Below are positions 7,716 to 14,976 of a stretch of DNA of 40,792 nucleotides, piece by piece. Position 1 is the first letter of the stretch. Each line of letters starts with the position of its first letter. Made by a program: the position numbers and the translations under genes. This stretch comes from an uncultured Microbacterium sp. Its GTDB lineage: Bacteria; Actinomycetota; Actinomycetes; Actinomycetales; Microbacteriaceae. The notes beneath the pieces were generated by a model. It was not told the DNA's origin. It saw only the letters and a list, made by a program, of their open reading frames with translations, and made no database searches. The DNA is taken from NCBI RefSeq assembly GCF_900078385.1, contig NZ_FLQR01000004.1, positions 1 through 40,792 of the forward strand, in the 5' to 3' direction.

Positions 7716-8204
7716 TTACGCGGCCTGCGCGGACTCCAGCTTTTCGCGAAGCGCGTCGATGGTGGCCGCAGCCTTGCCCATCGTCGCCTTCATCATGCCC
7801 GCAGCCTTCGCCAGCAGAACCTCACGGCTCTCGAGCGAGGCGTACTTGTTGACCTCGTCGGCGGTGAGGGAGTTGCCCTCGAACACGCCGCCCTTGATCA
7901 CCAGCAGCGGGTTTGCCTTGGCGAAATCACGCAGCGCCTTCGCGGTGGCGACGAAGTCGCCGTGCACGAATGCGACGGCCGACGGACCCGTGAGGTCGTC
8001 GTCCAGCGCCGTGATCCCCGCGTTGTTCGCGGCGATCTTGGTCAGCGTGTTCTTCACCACGGCGTACTGCGCGTCCTGACGAATGCTGTTGCGCAGCTGC
8101 TTGAGCTGGGCAACCGTCAGACCGCGGTACTCGGTCAGCAGAACGGCGTTCGAGTTCTCGAATGACTTCGTGAGCTCGGCAACCGATGCGTCCTTCTGCG
8201 CCAT
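7716..8204 (-). CDS. rplJ: 50S ribosomal protein L10
   Basis: This 162-residue protein is the base of the L7/L12 stalk. It has the family N-terminus with [17 protein letters not shown] and [10 protein letters not shown], and a C-terminal helix that binds L7/L12 dimers. I chose the ATG at 8204 because AAGGAG lies five bases upstream; the in-frame GTG at 8210 would abut that site. It is the first gene of the rplJL unit, with its own promoter and a roughly 200-base leader holding an attenuator-like hairpin. Confidence 0.97.
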   Translation of the reverse strand: MAQKDASVAELTKSFENSNAVLLTEYRGLTVAQLKQLRNSIRQDAQYAVVKNTLTKIAANNAGITALDDDLTGPSAVAFVHGDFVATAKALRDFAKANPLLVIKGGVFEGNSLTADEVNKYASLESREVLLAKAAGMMKATMGKAAATIDALREKLESAQAA

Positions 8205-8263
8205 GGTCACTCCTTGTGTCTACGTGACGCTCCGCGATGGCGGGCGCCGGCCGCACACCCCCT

Positions 8264-8300
8264 GAACAGCAAGAAAGCTCCGGCGCAAGCGCACGGAGCT
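8264..8300 (-). promoter_or_regulatory. Attenuator-like hairpin in the rplJ leader
   Basis: On the minus strand AGCTCCG (8300-8294) pairs with CGGAGCT (8282-8276). An inner GCGC-AA-GCGC pairing adds a stem with one bulged base. It is followed directly by the T-rich run TTTCTTGCTGTT. This looks like an intrinsic terminator inside the leader, about 60-70 bases before the L10 start. L10-leader autoregulation is known in many bacteria; a direct L10-binding fold was not verified. Confidence 0.65.
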
Positions 8301-8410
8301 GAATTCCAGAGAATCATCCTGTACACCTGCGTGGGCCCCTGCGATGCAGAGCTTCGATCGTCGTGCGCCTGCGCGCACACCGATGACCGACGGTCTTTGG
8401 CTTACCCACG

Positions 8411-8439
8411 AGTGTACGCGACCGGTCACGCTCCCCCAA
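8411..8439 (-). promoter_or_regulatory. rplJL promoter
   Basis: On the minus strand TTGGGG (8439-8434) and TACACT (8416-8411) are 17 bases apart. This would start a transcript near 8404 with a leader of about 200 bases before rplJ. Confidence 0.6.
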
Positions 8440-8500
8440 ATCGGGGCACGGGGCCGACCGCCGCGGGCGTGGCACGACACGGGATGGCGGAGGGCGGGGT

Positions 8501-8506
8501 TAGCCT
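8501..8506 (+). promoter_or_regulatory. -10 element of a leaderless promoter (YqaJ-like gene)
   Basis: TAGCCT lies seven bases before the ATG at 8514 and there is no Shine-Dalgarno. Transcription would start at or next to the A of the ATG. Confidence 0.55.
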
Positions 8507-8513
8507 CGATCCC

Positions 8514-9188
8514 ATGACCCCGCAGCTCGCCGCGCGCATCGTCGCCGACTCGCGCGACCGGGTGGCGTGGATCCGGGCTCGCTCCCGCGGCATCACCGCG
8601 ACCGACGTCGCACAGCTCACGAGCGCCCGCGCGATCCCGCGCGCCGCGCAGGCCAAGCTGATGGGTTCGGGCTTCTCCGGGAACGCCTACACCGACCACG
8701 GACGCCGCCGCGAGCCGGAGATCGCCGCCTGGGTGGCTGCCACCCACGGCATCCAGCCGTCGTCGGCGCTCTTCCACGCCGAGATCGAGAAGCGTCACCT
8801 CGCCACCCCCGACGGCGTCGCGGTCGATGCCGCCGGCCGGGTGACCCTTGCCGAGATCAAGACGACCAACAAGACCTGGCGCTCCATCCCCCGCCCCTAC
8901 CTCCGCCAGGTGTGGTGGCAGCAGCACGTGCTCGGCGCCGAGCGCACCCTCGTGGTCTGGGAGGAGCACGACGACTTCGTTCCGGTGCGCGATGAGCCCC
9001 GTTGCGCGTGGGTGGACCGCGACGAGACGGAGATCGCCGCTCTCGTCGGCCTCGCGACGAGCCTCATCGACGAGCTCTACCGCAGGACGACGCTGCAGCG
9101 CGCAGCCGGGCAGCCGGCATCCGGCACGGGGCCCGTCGCGCCGCCGCGCCCGCGCGAGCCGTTCCGCGCCCTCGCCCTCGCCGACTGA
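8514..9188 (+). CDS. YqaJ-like PD-(D/E)XK nuclease
   Basis: The protein has 224 residues and the order of motifs of the YqaJ/lambda-exonuclease family. GITATDVAQL (26-35) is the substrate-entry motif, GRRREPEIAAWVA (63-75) carries a conserved Glu-Pro, and ATPDGVAVD (97-105) supplies D100. LAEIKTT (112-118) supplies the catalytic E114-x-K116, and YLRQVWWQQHVLG (129-141) is the Gln-rich helix. The family degrades DNA ends in phage recombination, but chromosomal copies occur widely in actinobacteria. No phage gene or recombinase partner lies nearby. The start is set by the leaderless -10 box; an in-frame ATG at 8484 is possible. The C-terminal 25 residues are Pro/Arg-rich and look disordered. 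Confidence 0.82.
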   Translation: MTPQLAARIVADSRDRVAWIRARSRGITATDVAQLTSARAIPRAAQAKLMGSGFSGNAYTDHGRRREPEIAAWVAATHGIQPSSALFHAEIEKRHLATPDGVAVDAAGRVTLAEIKTTNKTWRSIPRPYLRQVWWQQHVLGAERTLVVWEEHDDFVPVRDEPRCAWVDRDETEIAALVGLATSLIDELYRRTTLQRAAGQPASGTGPVAPPRPREPFRALALAD

Positions 9189-9228
9189 CGCACGCGCCTC
9201 GGCGCCCCGTCCCACCCGTCCGGTCGAT

Positions 9229-9248
9229 TGGTTGACACGCCTCAACCA
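9229..9248. promoter_or_regulatory. MarR operator 1 over the -35 element
   Basis: TGGTTGA-CACGCC-TCAACCA is a perfect inverted repeat with 7-bp arms and a 6-bp spacer. It covers the -35 box of the MFS promoter and shares the core TTGA-N6-TCAA with operator 2. Confidence 0.75.
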
Positions 9249-9260
9249 TTCACCTATAGT
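9232..9260 (+). promoter_or_regulatory. Strong promoter of the MFS-marR operon
   Basis: TTGACA (9232-9237) and TATAGT (9255-9260) are 17 bases apart, close to consensus for the housekeeping sigma factor. Both elements touch MarR-type inverted repeats. Confidence 0.85.
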
Positions 9261-9274
9261 TGACCCGTATCAAC
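9259..9274. promoter_or_regulatory. MarR operator 2 at the transcript start
   Basis: GTTGA-CCCGTA-TCAAC has 5-bp arms and the same 6-bp spacing as operator 1. It begins on the last bases of the -10 box and covers the transcript start. Confidence 0.75.
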
Positions 9275-9335
9275 ATTTGACCTTTGTCACACATCGCCGA
9301 TTCCGGCATCTCTCCTCTTCCTTCGAAGGATCTGC

Positions 9336-11021
9336 ATGACCTCTCCCACGTCCACGGCCGGCCCGGCCATGTCGCACCGCCAGGTGCTGCAGGCGCTCTC
9401 CGGCCTCATCCTCGGCATGTTCGTCTCGATGATCGCGTCGACCGTCGTGTCCACCTCGCTCCCCGTCATCGTCCACGATCTCGACGGAGACCAGAACGCC
9501 TTCACGTGGGTCGTGACCGCGACGCTGTTGACCACCGCCATCTCGACGCCCATCTGGGGCAAGCTCGCCGACCTCATGAACCGCAAGGTCCTCTACCAGG
9601 GGGCCATCGTGCTGTTCGTGGTGGCGACCGCTGCGGCCGGCTTCGCGCAGGACACGGGCACGCTCATCGCCTTCCGCGCCGTGCAGGGTCTCGGTGCCGG
9701 CGGCCTCGCGGCACTGAGCCAGGTCATCATGGCCGACATCATCAGCCCGCGCGAGCGCGGCCGGTACATGGGACTGTTCGGCGCGGTGATGGCGGTCGCC
9801 ACCGTCGGCGGCCCGCTGCTCGGCGGTGTCATCACCGACGTGTTCGGCTGGCGCTGGAACTTCTTCGTCTCCCTCCCGATCGCCCTCGCCGCGCTTATCC
9901 TCGTCCAGCTGACCCTGCACCTGCCCGCCCGGGCGAAGGTGAAGGCCCGCATCGACTACCTCGGGATCGTGCTGCTGTCCACCGCCGTGTCGCTGCTGCT
10001 CATCTGGGTCACCAGCGCCGGCACGAACTTCGACTGGTGGAGCACCGAGACCGTCCTGATGGTCGGCGGCGCCCTCCTCGGGACGGTCCTCTTCATCGTC
10101 GTCGAACTGCGTTCGGCGGAGCCCCTCATCCCGCTGTCGCTGTTCCGCAACCGCACCTTCACGCTGTCGGTCATCGCCTCGATCGCGACCGGCATCGCGA
10201 TGTTCGGCGCCTCGGTCTTCCTCGGCCAGTACATGCAGCTCGCGCGCGGAGCGACGCCCACCGAAGCGGGCCTCATGACGATCCCGATGATCGCGGGACT
10301 CCTGCTGTCCTCTGTCGGCGTCGGCGCCCTCATCACGAAGTACGGGAAGTGGAAGCCCTACCTGCTCGTGGGGTCGGTCGCCCTCATCGCCGGCGCCGCG
10401 CTGCTGTCGACGATCCACTACGACACGGATTTCGTGCTGGTCTCGGTCTACATGTTCGTGCTCGGGGCGGGCGTCGGCATGACGATGCAGAACCTCGTCC
10501 TCGTCGTGCAGAACACCGCCAAGCCCACCGAGATCGGCGTCGCCAGCTCCGGCGTCACGTTCTTCCGCAGCCTCGGCGGCACGATCGGCGTATCGCTCAT
10601 GGGCGCCGCCCTGGCCACCCGTGTCACCGACCTGGTCACCGGCACGAAGGACGACATCGCCGCGGCGATCGCCGCCCTCGGCGACAAGGCGCCGTACTGG
10701 GCCGAGCAGCTCCAGTCGGGAACGCTGCCCCAGGTCTCCGCGATGCCCGAGGGCCTCCGGGTCCTCTTCGAGGACATCTACGCGCAGGGCATCTCGCACT
10801 CGTTCCTCATCGCGGTGCCGTTCGCCGTGATCAGCCTCATCGCGGTGATCTTCCTGCCGAACGCGCCGCTGACGAAGATGACGACCACCGAGCGCCTGCA
10901 GGCCGGTGAAGCCGACCTCGCGACCGTCTCCGTCCCCGCCGGGATGTCGTCCCTGACCGCGACCGGTGCGACGGCGGATGCCGCCGGGTCGGGCGCGCGC
11001 GGGGAGCGCAGCGATGACTGA
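9336..11021 (+). CDS. MFS multidrug exporter, DHA2 (EmrB/QacA, 14-helix) family
   Basis: This 561-residue membrane protein is expected to expel hydrophobic or cationic compounds by proton antiport. The length and regular hydrophobic spacing fit 14 transmembrane helices. The loop after helix 2 carries a version of motif A (GKLADLMNRKVLYQGAI). Helix 5 shows the antiporter-type motif (AVMAVATVGGPLLGG). The C-terminal 40 residues are hydrophilic. AAGGA lies five bases before the ATG. The last codons overlap the MarR gene, so pump and regulator share a transcript from a strong promoter flanked by two MarR-type repeats. The substrate cannot be inferred. Confidence 0.93.
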   Translation: MTSPTSTAGPAMSHRQVLQALSGLILGMFVSMIASTVVSTSLPVIVHDLDGDQNAFTWVVTATLLTTAISTPIWGKLADLMNRKVLYQGAIVLFVVATAAAGFAQDTGTLIAFRAVQGLGAGGLAALSQVIMADIISPRERGRYMGLFGAVMAVATVGGPLLGGVITDVFGWRWNFFVSLPIALAALILVQLTLHLPARAKVKARIDYLGIVLLSTAVSLLLIWVTSAGTNFDWWSTETVLMVGGALLGTVLFIVVELRSAEPLIPLSLFRNRTFTLSVIASIATGIAMFGASVFLGQYMQLARGATPTEAGLMTIPMIAGLLLSSVGVGALITKYGKWKPYLLVGSVALIAGAALLSTIHYDTDFVLVSVYMFVLGAGVGMTMQNLVLVVQNTAKPTEIGVASSGVTFFRSLGGTIGVSLMGAALATRVTDLVTGTKDDIAAAIAALGDKAPYWAEQLQSGTLPQVSAMPEGLRVLFEDIYAQGISHSFLIAVPFAVISLIAVIFLPNAPLTKMTTTERLQAGEADLATVSVPAGMSSLTATGATADAAGSGARGERSDD

Positions 11022-11475
11022 GGACACCCGAGAGGCCCGCACCGAGGCGGTGCGGGCCCTCGAGGCCGAGTTCGGGGAGCTCGTCAACCGCTTCCGCCGG
11101 ATCATCACGGAGAACGCCCACCGCGTGAGCCCGGGGCTCCTGCCGGGCGCCTACAAGGTGTTCACCACCATCGTGCGGCGCGAACCGGTCACGACCTCGG
11201 CGCTCGCGGAGATCCTCACGGCGGACAAGGGTCAGATCAGCCGCACGGTGCGCGAGCTCGAGGAGCTCGGATTGGTCCGACGGACGCCGGACCCTGCCGA
11301 TGGGCGCTCGAGTCTCCTGTCCCCGACCGCGCTCGGGCTGGAGCGACTGGCCGCCGCGCGCGCACCGCAGGAGGGCGTGCTCGTGGACGCGCTCCAGGAG
11401 TGGCCGATCGAGGACATCGGCAACCTCACGCGGCTGCTGCACGCGCTGACGAGCGGCGAGCGTCCAGGCCTCTGA
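11014..11475 (+). CDS. MarR-family regulator of the MFS exporter
   Basis: The protein has 153 residues from the ATG at 11014, which overlaps the exporter stop by eight bases; GGGGAG lies seven bases upstream. The winged helix is visible as VTTSALAEILTADKGQISRTV (about 61-81), then RELEELGLVRRTPDPADGR, where the wing's D-x-R motif lies. Flanking helices would form the dimer interface. The regulator follows its presumed target, an arrangement that gives feedback repression relieved by a pump substrate. The twin TTGA-N6-TCAA repeats at 9229 and 9259 are the obvious binding sites. Confidence 0.9.
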   Translation: MTEDTREARTEAVRALEAEFGELVNRFRRIITENAHRVSPGLLPGAYKVFTTIVRREPVTTSALAEILTADKGQISRTVRELEELGLVRRTPDPADGRSSLLSPTALGLERLAAARAPQEGVLVDALQEWPIEDIGNLTRLLHALTSGERPGL

Positions 11476-11597
11476 TGCGGCGACCTTAGTCGCCCGGTAG
11501 CACCCGCGTAACACGGTCGAGACAATCGCCCTGTTGACTGGGGTCAGACCCAGAGACCAGTGCCGCCGACGTCGGAGGCGCGTGGAAGGAGCGACCG

Positions 11598-12629
11598 ATG
11601 AGATTCCGGCCGCTACGTGCAGCACCCGCCCCCGATGCGCCGAGCATCGACGTCGCGGAGCCCCCCGCCACCATGCGTGCCGTCGTCTTCGACGCACCCG
11701 GCGATCCCGACGTCCTCCACGAGACGGAGGTTCCGGTCCCCTCCCCCGTGATGAGCGAGCTGCTCGTGCGGGTCATGGCGGCGGGCGCGAACCCGATCGA
11801 CGCGAAGACCCGTGCGGGCCGCGGTGTGGCGGCGGCCATCCCGGCGTACCCCAGCACCCTCGGCTTCGACTTCAGCGGCGTCGTGGTCAAGGCGCCCTAC
11901 GAGGCCCATCCCCTGCCCGTCGGCACGGAGGTCTTCGGCATGGCCTCCTTCCCGCGCTCCGGCGGCACATACGCGGAGTACGCCGTCGTCCCCTCGCTCT
12001 CGGTGGCGCGGAAGCCCGCCTCCCTGTCGCACGTCGAAGCGGCCGGCGTGCCGCTGGCTGCGCTGACCGCGTGGGGGCTCGTCGTCGAGACGGCGCACGC
12101 GCACGAAGGCCAGCGCATCCTCATCCACGCCGGCAGCGGCGGCGTCGGCCACTTCGCGGTGCAGCTGGCGGCCTACTTCGGCGCGCAGGTCACGGCGACC
12201 GGCTCGGAGCGGAACCTCCCGTGGCTCCGCGAACTCGGGGCGTCGGTCGTGATCGACTACGCCACGACCCGCTTCGAGGATGTGACGGGTGACGTCGACG
12301 TCGTGATCGACCTCGTCGGCAACGTGCACGACGACACCGGGAGCCGTTCGCTCACGGTGCTGCGTCCCGGCGGACTGTACGTCATGGTGCCCTCCGGAGG
12401 CTGGCCCGCGTACGCCGCGGATGCGGCCGCGGCCGGCGTGCGCGCGACCTCGTACAAGGTGATCCCGGACGGCGGGGTCCTCGCGACGCTCGCCCGGCTG
12501 CTCGAGTCCGGTGCCATCCAGGTGTACGTCGACCGGGTCTTCGACCTGTCCGAAGCCGCCGCGGCGCACCGCGAGCTCGAGCGCGGGCACTCGCGCGGGA
12601 AGATCGTGCTGACGGTCGGCGACGCGTAA
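11598..12629 (+). CDS. NAD(P)-dependent quinone-oxidoreductase-like dehydrogenase (MDR superfamily)
   Basis: This 343-residue protein belongs to the zinc-independent branch of medium-chain dehydrogenases. The catalytic domain has MRAVVFDAPGDPDVLHETEVP and GANPIDAKTRAG. The nucleotide-binding motif HAGSGGVGHFAVQL lies at about 177-190. The cysteine-rich zinc lobe is absent. About 25 Pro/Ala-rich residues precede the usual start (MRAVVF); the ATG at 11598 has GAAGGAG nine bases upstream, so they may be translated, while the ATG at residue 26 is the alternative. The likely reaction is NADPH-dependent reduction of a quinone or enone; the substrate is unknown. It stands alone and converges on the LysR gene. 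Confidence 0.85.
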   Translation: MRFRPLRAAPAPDAPSIDVAEPPATMRAVVFDAPGDPDVLHETEVPVPSPVMSELLVRVMAAGANPIDAKTRAGRGVAAAIPAYPSTLGFDFSGVVVKAPYEAHPLPVGTEVFGMASFPRSGGTYAEYAVVPSLSVARKPASLSHVEAAGVPLAALTAWGLVVETAHAHEGQRILIHAGSGGVGHFAVQLAAYFGAQVTATGSERNLPWLRELGASVVIDYATTRFEDVTGDVDVVIDLVGNVHDDTGSRSLTVLRPGGLYVMVPSGGWPAYAADAAAAGVRATSYKVIPDGGVLATLARLLESGAIQVYVDRVFDLSEAAAAHRELERGHSRGKIVLTVGDA

Positions 12630-12630
12630 C

Positions 12631-12655
12631 CGCGCCGCCAGGACCTCACGGCGCG
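12631..12655. terminator. Short inverted repeat between convergent genes
   Basis: CGCGCCG (12631-12637) and CGGCGCG (12649-12655) flank an 11-base loop in the 16-base gap and run into the last codons of the LysR gene. It could terminate both transcripts, but it is short and lacks a U-tract. Confidence 0.35.
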
Positions 12656-13530
12656 AGCACCCGCCGTCCCTCCGCGACGATCTCCTCGGCGATCGCATCG
12701 AGCAGCGGCGACCGCAGGTTCCACTGCTGCCAGTGCAGCGGCACATCGATCGGCGGTCCGCCGAGCAGCACGAGCTCTCCCGCGGCCACCGGCGCCTCCC
12801 ACTGGAACCTCGGCAGGAGCGCCCAGCCGAGCCCGAGTCCCGCGGCGGTCGCGAAGTCGTGCGACGCGGGGATGAAGTGCCGCGGCGGACGGGCCGGGTC
12901 GACGCCGCGGGCGGCCAGCCACTGCCGCTGCAGGTCGTCGCGACGGTCGAAGTCGATGAGCGGCGCCTCGGCCAGCGCCGCGGCATCCGCACCGCCGGAA
13001 AGCCATGCTGCGACGAACGCGGGTGTCGCGACGGCGTCGTACCGCAGCACGCCCAGGGGGCTCACCCGGCATCCGGCGACGGGGACGGCGCGGGAGGTCA
13101 CGGCGCCCATGACGGTGCCGGATTCGAGCAGGCCGGCGGTGAAGTCCTGGTCGTCCCGATGCAGGTCGAAGACGACGGGATGCCGCTCCGCGAGGCGCGC
13201 GAGCGGAGGCAGGAACCAGGTCGCGAGGGAATCGGCGTTGACGGCGAGCGGGACCGAGACCCGCGCCCCGTCGTCCGCGCCGAGCTCGGCGCGCGCATCG
13301 TGCTCGAGGAGCGCGAGCTGGCGCGCATACCGGACGACCGCGTGCGCGGCCTCCGTCGGGCGGACCGGCTTCGTCCGCACGAGCAGGACGCGGCCGACCT
13401 GCTCCTCGAGCGCCTTGATGCGCTGACTGACCGCCGACGGCGTCAAGTGCAGACGACGCGCGGCGGCATCCAGGCTGCCCTCGTCAAGCACGATCGCGAG
13501 TGTCTCTGCCAGATCGGCGGGAATGCGCAT
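12646..13530 (-). CDS. lysG: LysR-family regulator ArgP/LysG
   Basis: This 294-residue regulator has the LysR winged helix-turn-helix at about 3-62, with GSLDAAARRLHLTPSAVSQRI. The sequence after it, QVGRVLLVRTKPVRPTEA, is characteristic of the ArgP/LysG subgroup (ArgP in Escherichia coli, LysG in Corynebacterium glutamicum). The effector domain follows. It is divergent from an ArgO/LysE exporter, exactly the lysG-lysE arrangement, so it probably activates export when intracellular Lys, Arg or a similar amino acid is high. The symbol is by analogy. The start is an ATG without a strong ribosome-binding site. Confidence 0.9.
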   Translation of the reverse strand: MRIPADLAETLAIVLDEGSLDAAARRLHLTPSAVSQRIKALEEQVGRVLLVRTKPVRPTEAAHAVVRYARQLALLEHDARAELGADDGARVSVPLAVNADSLATWFLPPLARLAERHPVVFDLHRDDQDFTAGLLESGTVMGAVTSRAVPVAGCRVSPLGVLRYDAVATPAFVAAWLSGGADAAALAEAPLIDFDRRDDLQRQWLAARGVDPARPPRHFIPASHDFATAAGLGLGWALLPRFQWEAPVAAGELVLLGGPPIDVPLHWQQWNLRSPLLDAIAEEIVAEGRRVLAP

Positions 13531-13534
13531 ACAT

Positions 13535-13596
13535 CAGTTCTACTTCACCAGGGTAAGAATCATGAACTGGACTGCAGAACTCGGTCGACATAGCGT
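13535..13596 (+). promoter_or_regulatory. lysG-argO intergenic control region
   Basis: CAGTTC (13535-13540) and GAACTG (13564-13569) form an inverted repeat spaced by 23 bases, a candidate LysG site. A -10 element TAGCGT (13591-13596) lies exactly six bases before the exporter GTG, pointing to a leaderless, activator-dependent promoter. No good -35 box is seen. Confidence 0.5.
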
Positions 13597-13602
13597 CGGG
13601 GT

Positions 13603-14253
13603 GTGCTCAGCTCCGTCCTCGCCGGCTTCGGCCTCGGCCTCTCCCTCATCGTCGCGATCGGTGCGCAGAACCTCTTCGTCCTGCGACAGGGGATCAGGCG
13701 CGAGCACGCCCTCGCCGTCGCGGCCGTGTGCGCCGTCTCGGATGCCGCGCTCATCGCGGTGGGCGTGTCCGGACTGGGCGCGATCCTGCAGGCGGCCCCG
13801 TGGCTGATCGGCGCCGCGCGGTGGGGCGGCGCGGTCTTCCTCGTGGTCTACGCCCTGCTCGCCGCGCGACGGGCGCTCCGACCCACGGGAGAGGCGCTGC
13901 GCGTCGAGGGCGGCCAGGAGGCGGACGGCGAGCGGCCGGCGGGGCGCACCGGCGTCGCGACGCGGACGCGTCCGGCCCCGGTGATCCTGACCTGCCTCGC
14001 ACTGACGTGGCTCAACCCGCACGTGTATCTGGACACGGTGTTCCTGCTCGGCTCCGTCGCGAACACGCACGGCGCGCTGCGCTGGTGGTTCGCCGCAGGC
14101 GCGGCGGCGGCCTCCGTCGTGTGGTTCGTCAGCCTCGCGGTCGGCGCCCGGCACCTCGGCCGCTGGCTGTCGAGCCCGCGCGCGTGGCGCGTGCTGGACG
14201 GGATCATCGCCGTCGTGATGCTGGCGATCGCCGTGTCGCTCGTCGTCGGGTGA
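13603..14253 (+). CDS. argO: LysE/ArgO-type basic amino-acid exporter
   Basis: This 216-residue protein has five to six transmembrane helices and the LysE-family signatures VAIGAQNLFVLRQGIRRE near the N-terminus and LALTWLNPHVYLDT in the middle. The cytoplasmic loop between helices 3 and 4 (about residues 92-125) is unusually Arg/Glu/Gly-rich. It exports excess lysine, arginine or toxic analogues in characterised members. The GTG at 13603 is chosen because the family start (LSSVLAGFGLGLSL) follows it and a TAGCGT -10 box sits six bases upstream. The divergent LysG-like regulator supports the assignment. Confidence 0.9.
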   Translation: MLSSVLAGFGLGLSLIVAIGAQNLFVLRQGIRREHALAVAAVCAVSDAALIAVGVSGLGAILQAAPWLIGAARWGGAVFLVVYALLAARRALRPTGEALRVEGGQEADGERPAGRTGVATRTRPAPVILTCLALTWLNPHVYLDTVFLLGSVANTHGALRWWFAAGAAAASVVWFVSLAVGARHLGRWLSSPRAWRVLDGIIAVVMLAIAVSLVVG

Positions 14254-14259
14254 GCCGGG

Positions 14260-14607
14260 TCAGGATCCGTCGATCTGCGCCCTGCGCGCGAGCACGAGCG
14301 CGCGGAGGGTCTCGTCCGGGAGCGGGGCGTCGGGCGCGAAGCGCACCGTGCCCTTGGCCGTGTCGACCCCGACGAGGAGCGGCGCGATCTCGACGATCGC
14401 TGCGGGACTGAACGGGTAGACCCCGATGTGGTTCTTCGCCCGCATGAGCGAGAGGAGCGACTTCCCGCGGTAGGTGAGCGCCGGCATGCCGTAGCCGAGG
14501 CCCTGCACGGCGTCCGGGACCGCCGCACGCGCGACGTCGTACGCGTGGCCGATGACGGCGGCATCTGCCGGGTCGAGCTGCGCGAGGTAGTCGTCGATCG
14601 TTCCCAT
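14260..14607 (-). CDS. DUF1801 (YdhG-like) small protein
   Basis: This 115-residue protein has the DUF1801/YdhG pattern: an N-terminal TIDDYLAQLD motif, then AYDVARAAVPDAVQGLGYGMPALTY, then HIGVYPFSPAAI and a C-terminal TLRALVLARR helix. Family members are small single-domain proteins. Some are annotated as iron chaperone-like (frataxin-type) and none here has a known reaction. Its ATG is preceded by CAGGAT-N6, a leaderless start, in mirror image of the acylphosphatase gene on the other strand. Confidence 0.85.
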   Translation of the reverse strand: MGTIDDYLAQLDPADAAVIGHAYDVARAAVPDAVQGLGYGMPALTYRGKSLLSLMRAKNHIGVYPFSPAAIVEIAPLLVGVDTAKGTVRFAPDAPLPDETLRALVLARRAQIDGS

Positions 14608-14613
14608 GGCGGC

Positions 14614-14646
14614 ATCCTGTCATCTCGCGTCGCGGCGCGACAGGAT
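14614..14646. promoter_or_regulatory. Mirror-image divergent leaderless promoters
   Basis: ATCCTGTC (14614-14621) and GACAGGAT (14639-14646) are an exact 8-bp inverted repeat around a 17-base spacer. Each arm holds CAGGAT exactly six bases from a start codon: 14607 on the minus strand and 14653 on the plus strand. Each arm probably serves as a -10 element with the transcript starting on the ATG. Confidence 0.6.
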
Positions 14647-14652
14647 GGAGAC

Positions 14653-14928
14653 ATGAGGCGCGTGCGGGTGATCGTCCGGGGCGACGTGCAGGGCGTCGGC
14701 TATCGCTACACGATGCGCATGGTGGCGCGAGCGGCCGGCGTGGCCGGCTGGGTGCGCAACCGCCGCGACGGAACCGTCGAGGCGGAGATCGAGGGGACCC
14801 CCGCGGAGGTCGACGAGGCGCTGGCCTGGATGGCCGAGGGCCCTCCGGGCTCCCGCGTCGAGGGCGCCGAGGTCACCGACATCGATCCGACCGGGATCCC
14901 CGGCTTCGAGGTCCGCCGCGACGCGTGA
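14653..14928 (+). CDS. acyP: Acylphosphatase
   Basis: This 91-residue enzyme hydrolyses acyl phosphates. The fold motif VRGDVQGVGYRYTMRMVA gives catalytic R18, and GWVRNRRDGTVEAEIEG gives catalytic N36; both are intact. Length is typical. The start at 14653 is set by the motif distance and by a CAGGAT -10 box six bases upstream. It is divergent from the DUF1801 gene and convergent with the amino-acid ABC ATPase gene. Confidence 0.96.
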   Translation: MRRVRVIVRGDVQGVGYRYTMRMVARAAGVAGWVRNRRDGTVEAEIEGTPAEVDEALAWMAEGPPGSRVEGAEVTDIDPTGIPGFEVRRDA

Positions 14929-14930
14929 CG

Positions 14931-14971
14931 CGCGCCGCATCCCGCCCGCTGCCGAAGAGGATCGCGGCGCG
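14931..14971. terminator. Loose inverted repeat between convergent genes
   Basis: CGCGCCGC (14931-14938) and GCGGCGCG (14964-14971) fill the 48-base gap between acyP and the ABC ATPase gene. The 25-base loop is long, so termination is only a possibility. Confidence 0.35.
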
Positions 14972-14976
14972 TGCGG

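Noticed and set aside
8204..8210. GTG at 8210 as the rplJ start
   Set aside because: AAGGAG would directly abut it; the ATG at 8204 has normal spacing and the family N-terminus.
8514..9188. Prophage remnant suggested by the YqaJ nuclease
   Set aside because: No integrase, terminase, structural gene, attachment repeat or composition change nearby.
9270..11108. A very long open frame on the minus strand opposite the MFS exporter
   Set aside because: It is Arg/Gly/His/Asp-rich with no domain and mirrors the exporter's codon pattern. GC-rich third positions keep antisense frames open.
11538..11553. CTGGG-N6-CCCAG repeat upstream of the oxidoreductase gene
   Set aside because: Short GC-rich arms expected by chance here, and no linked regulator gene.
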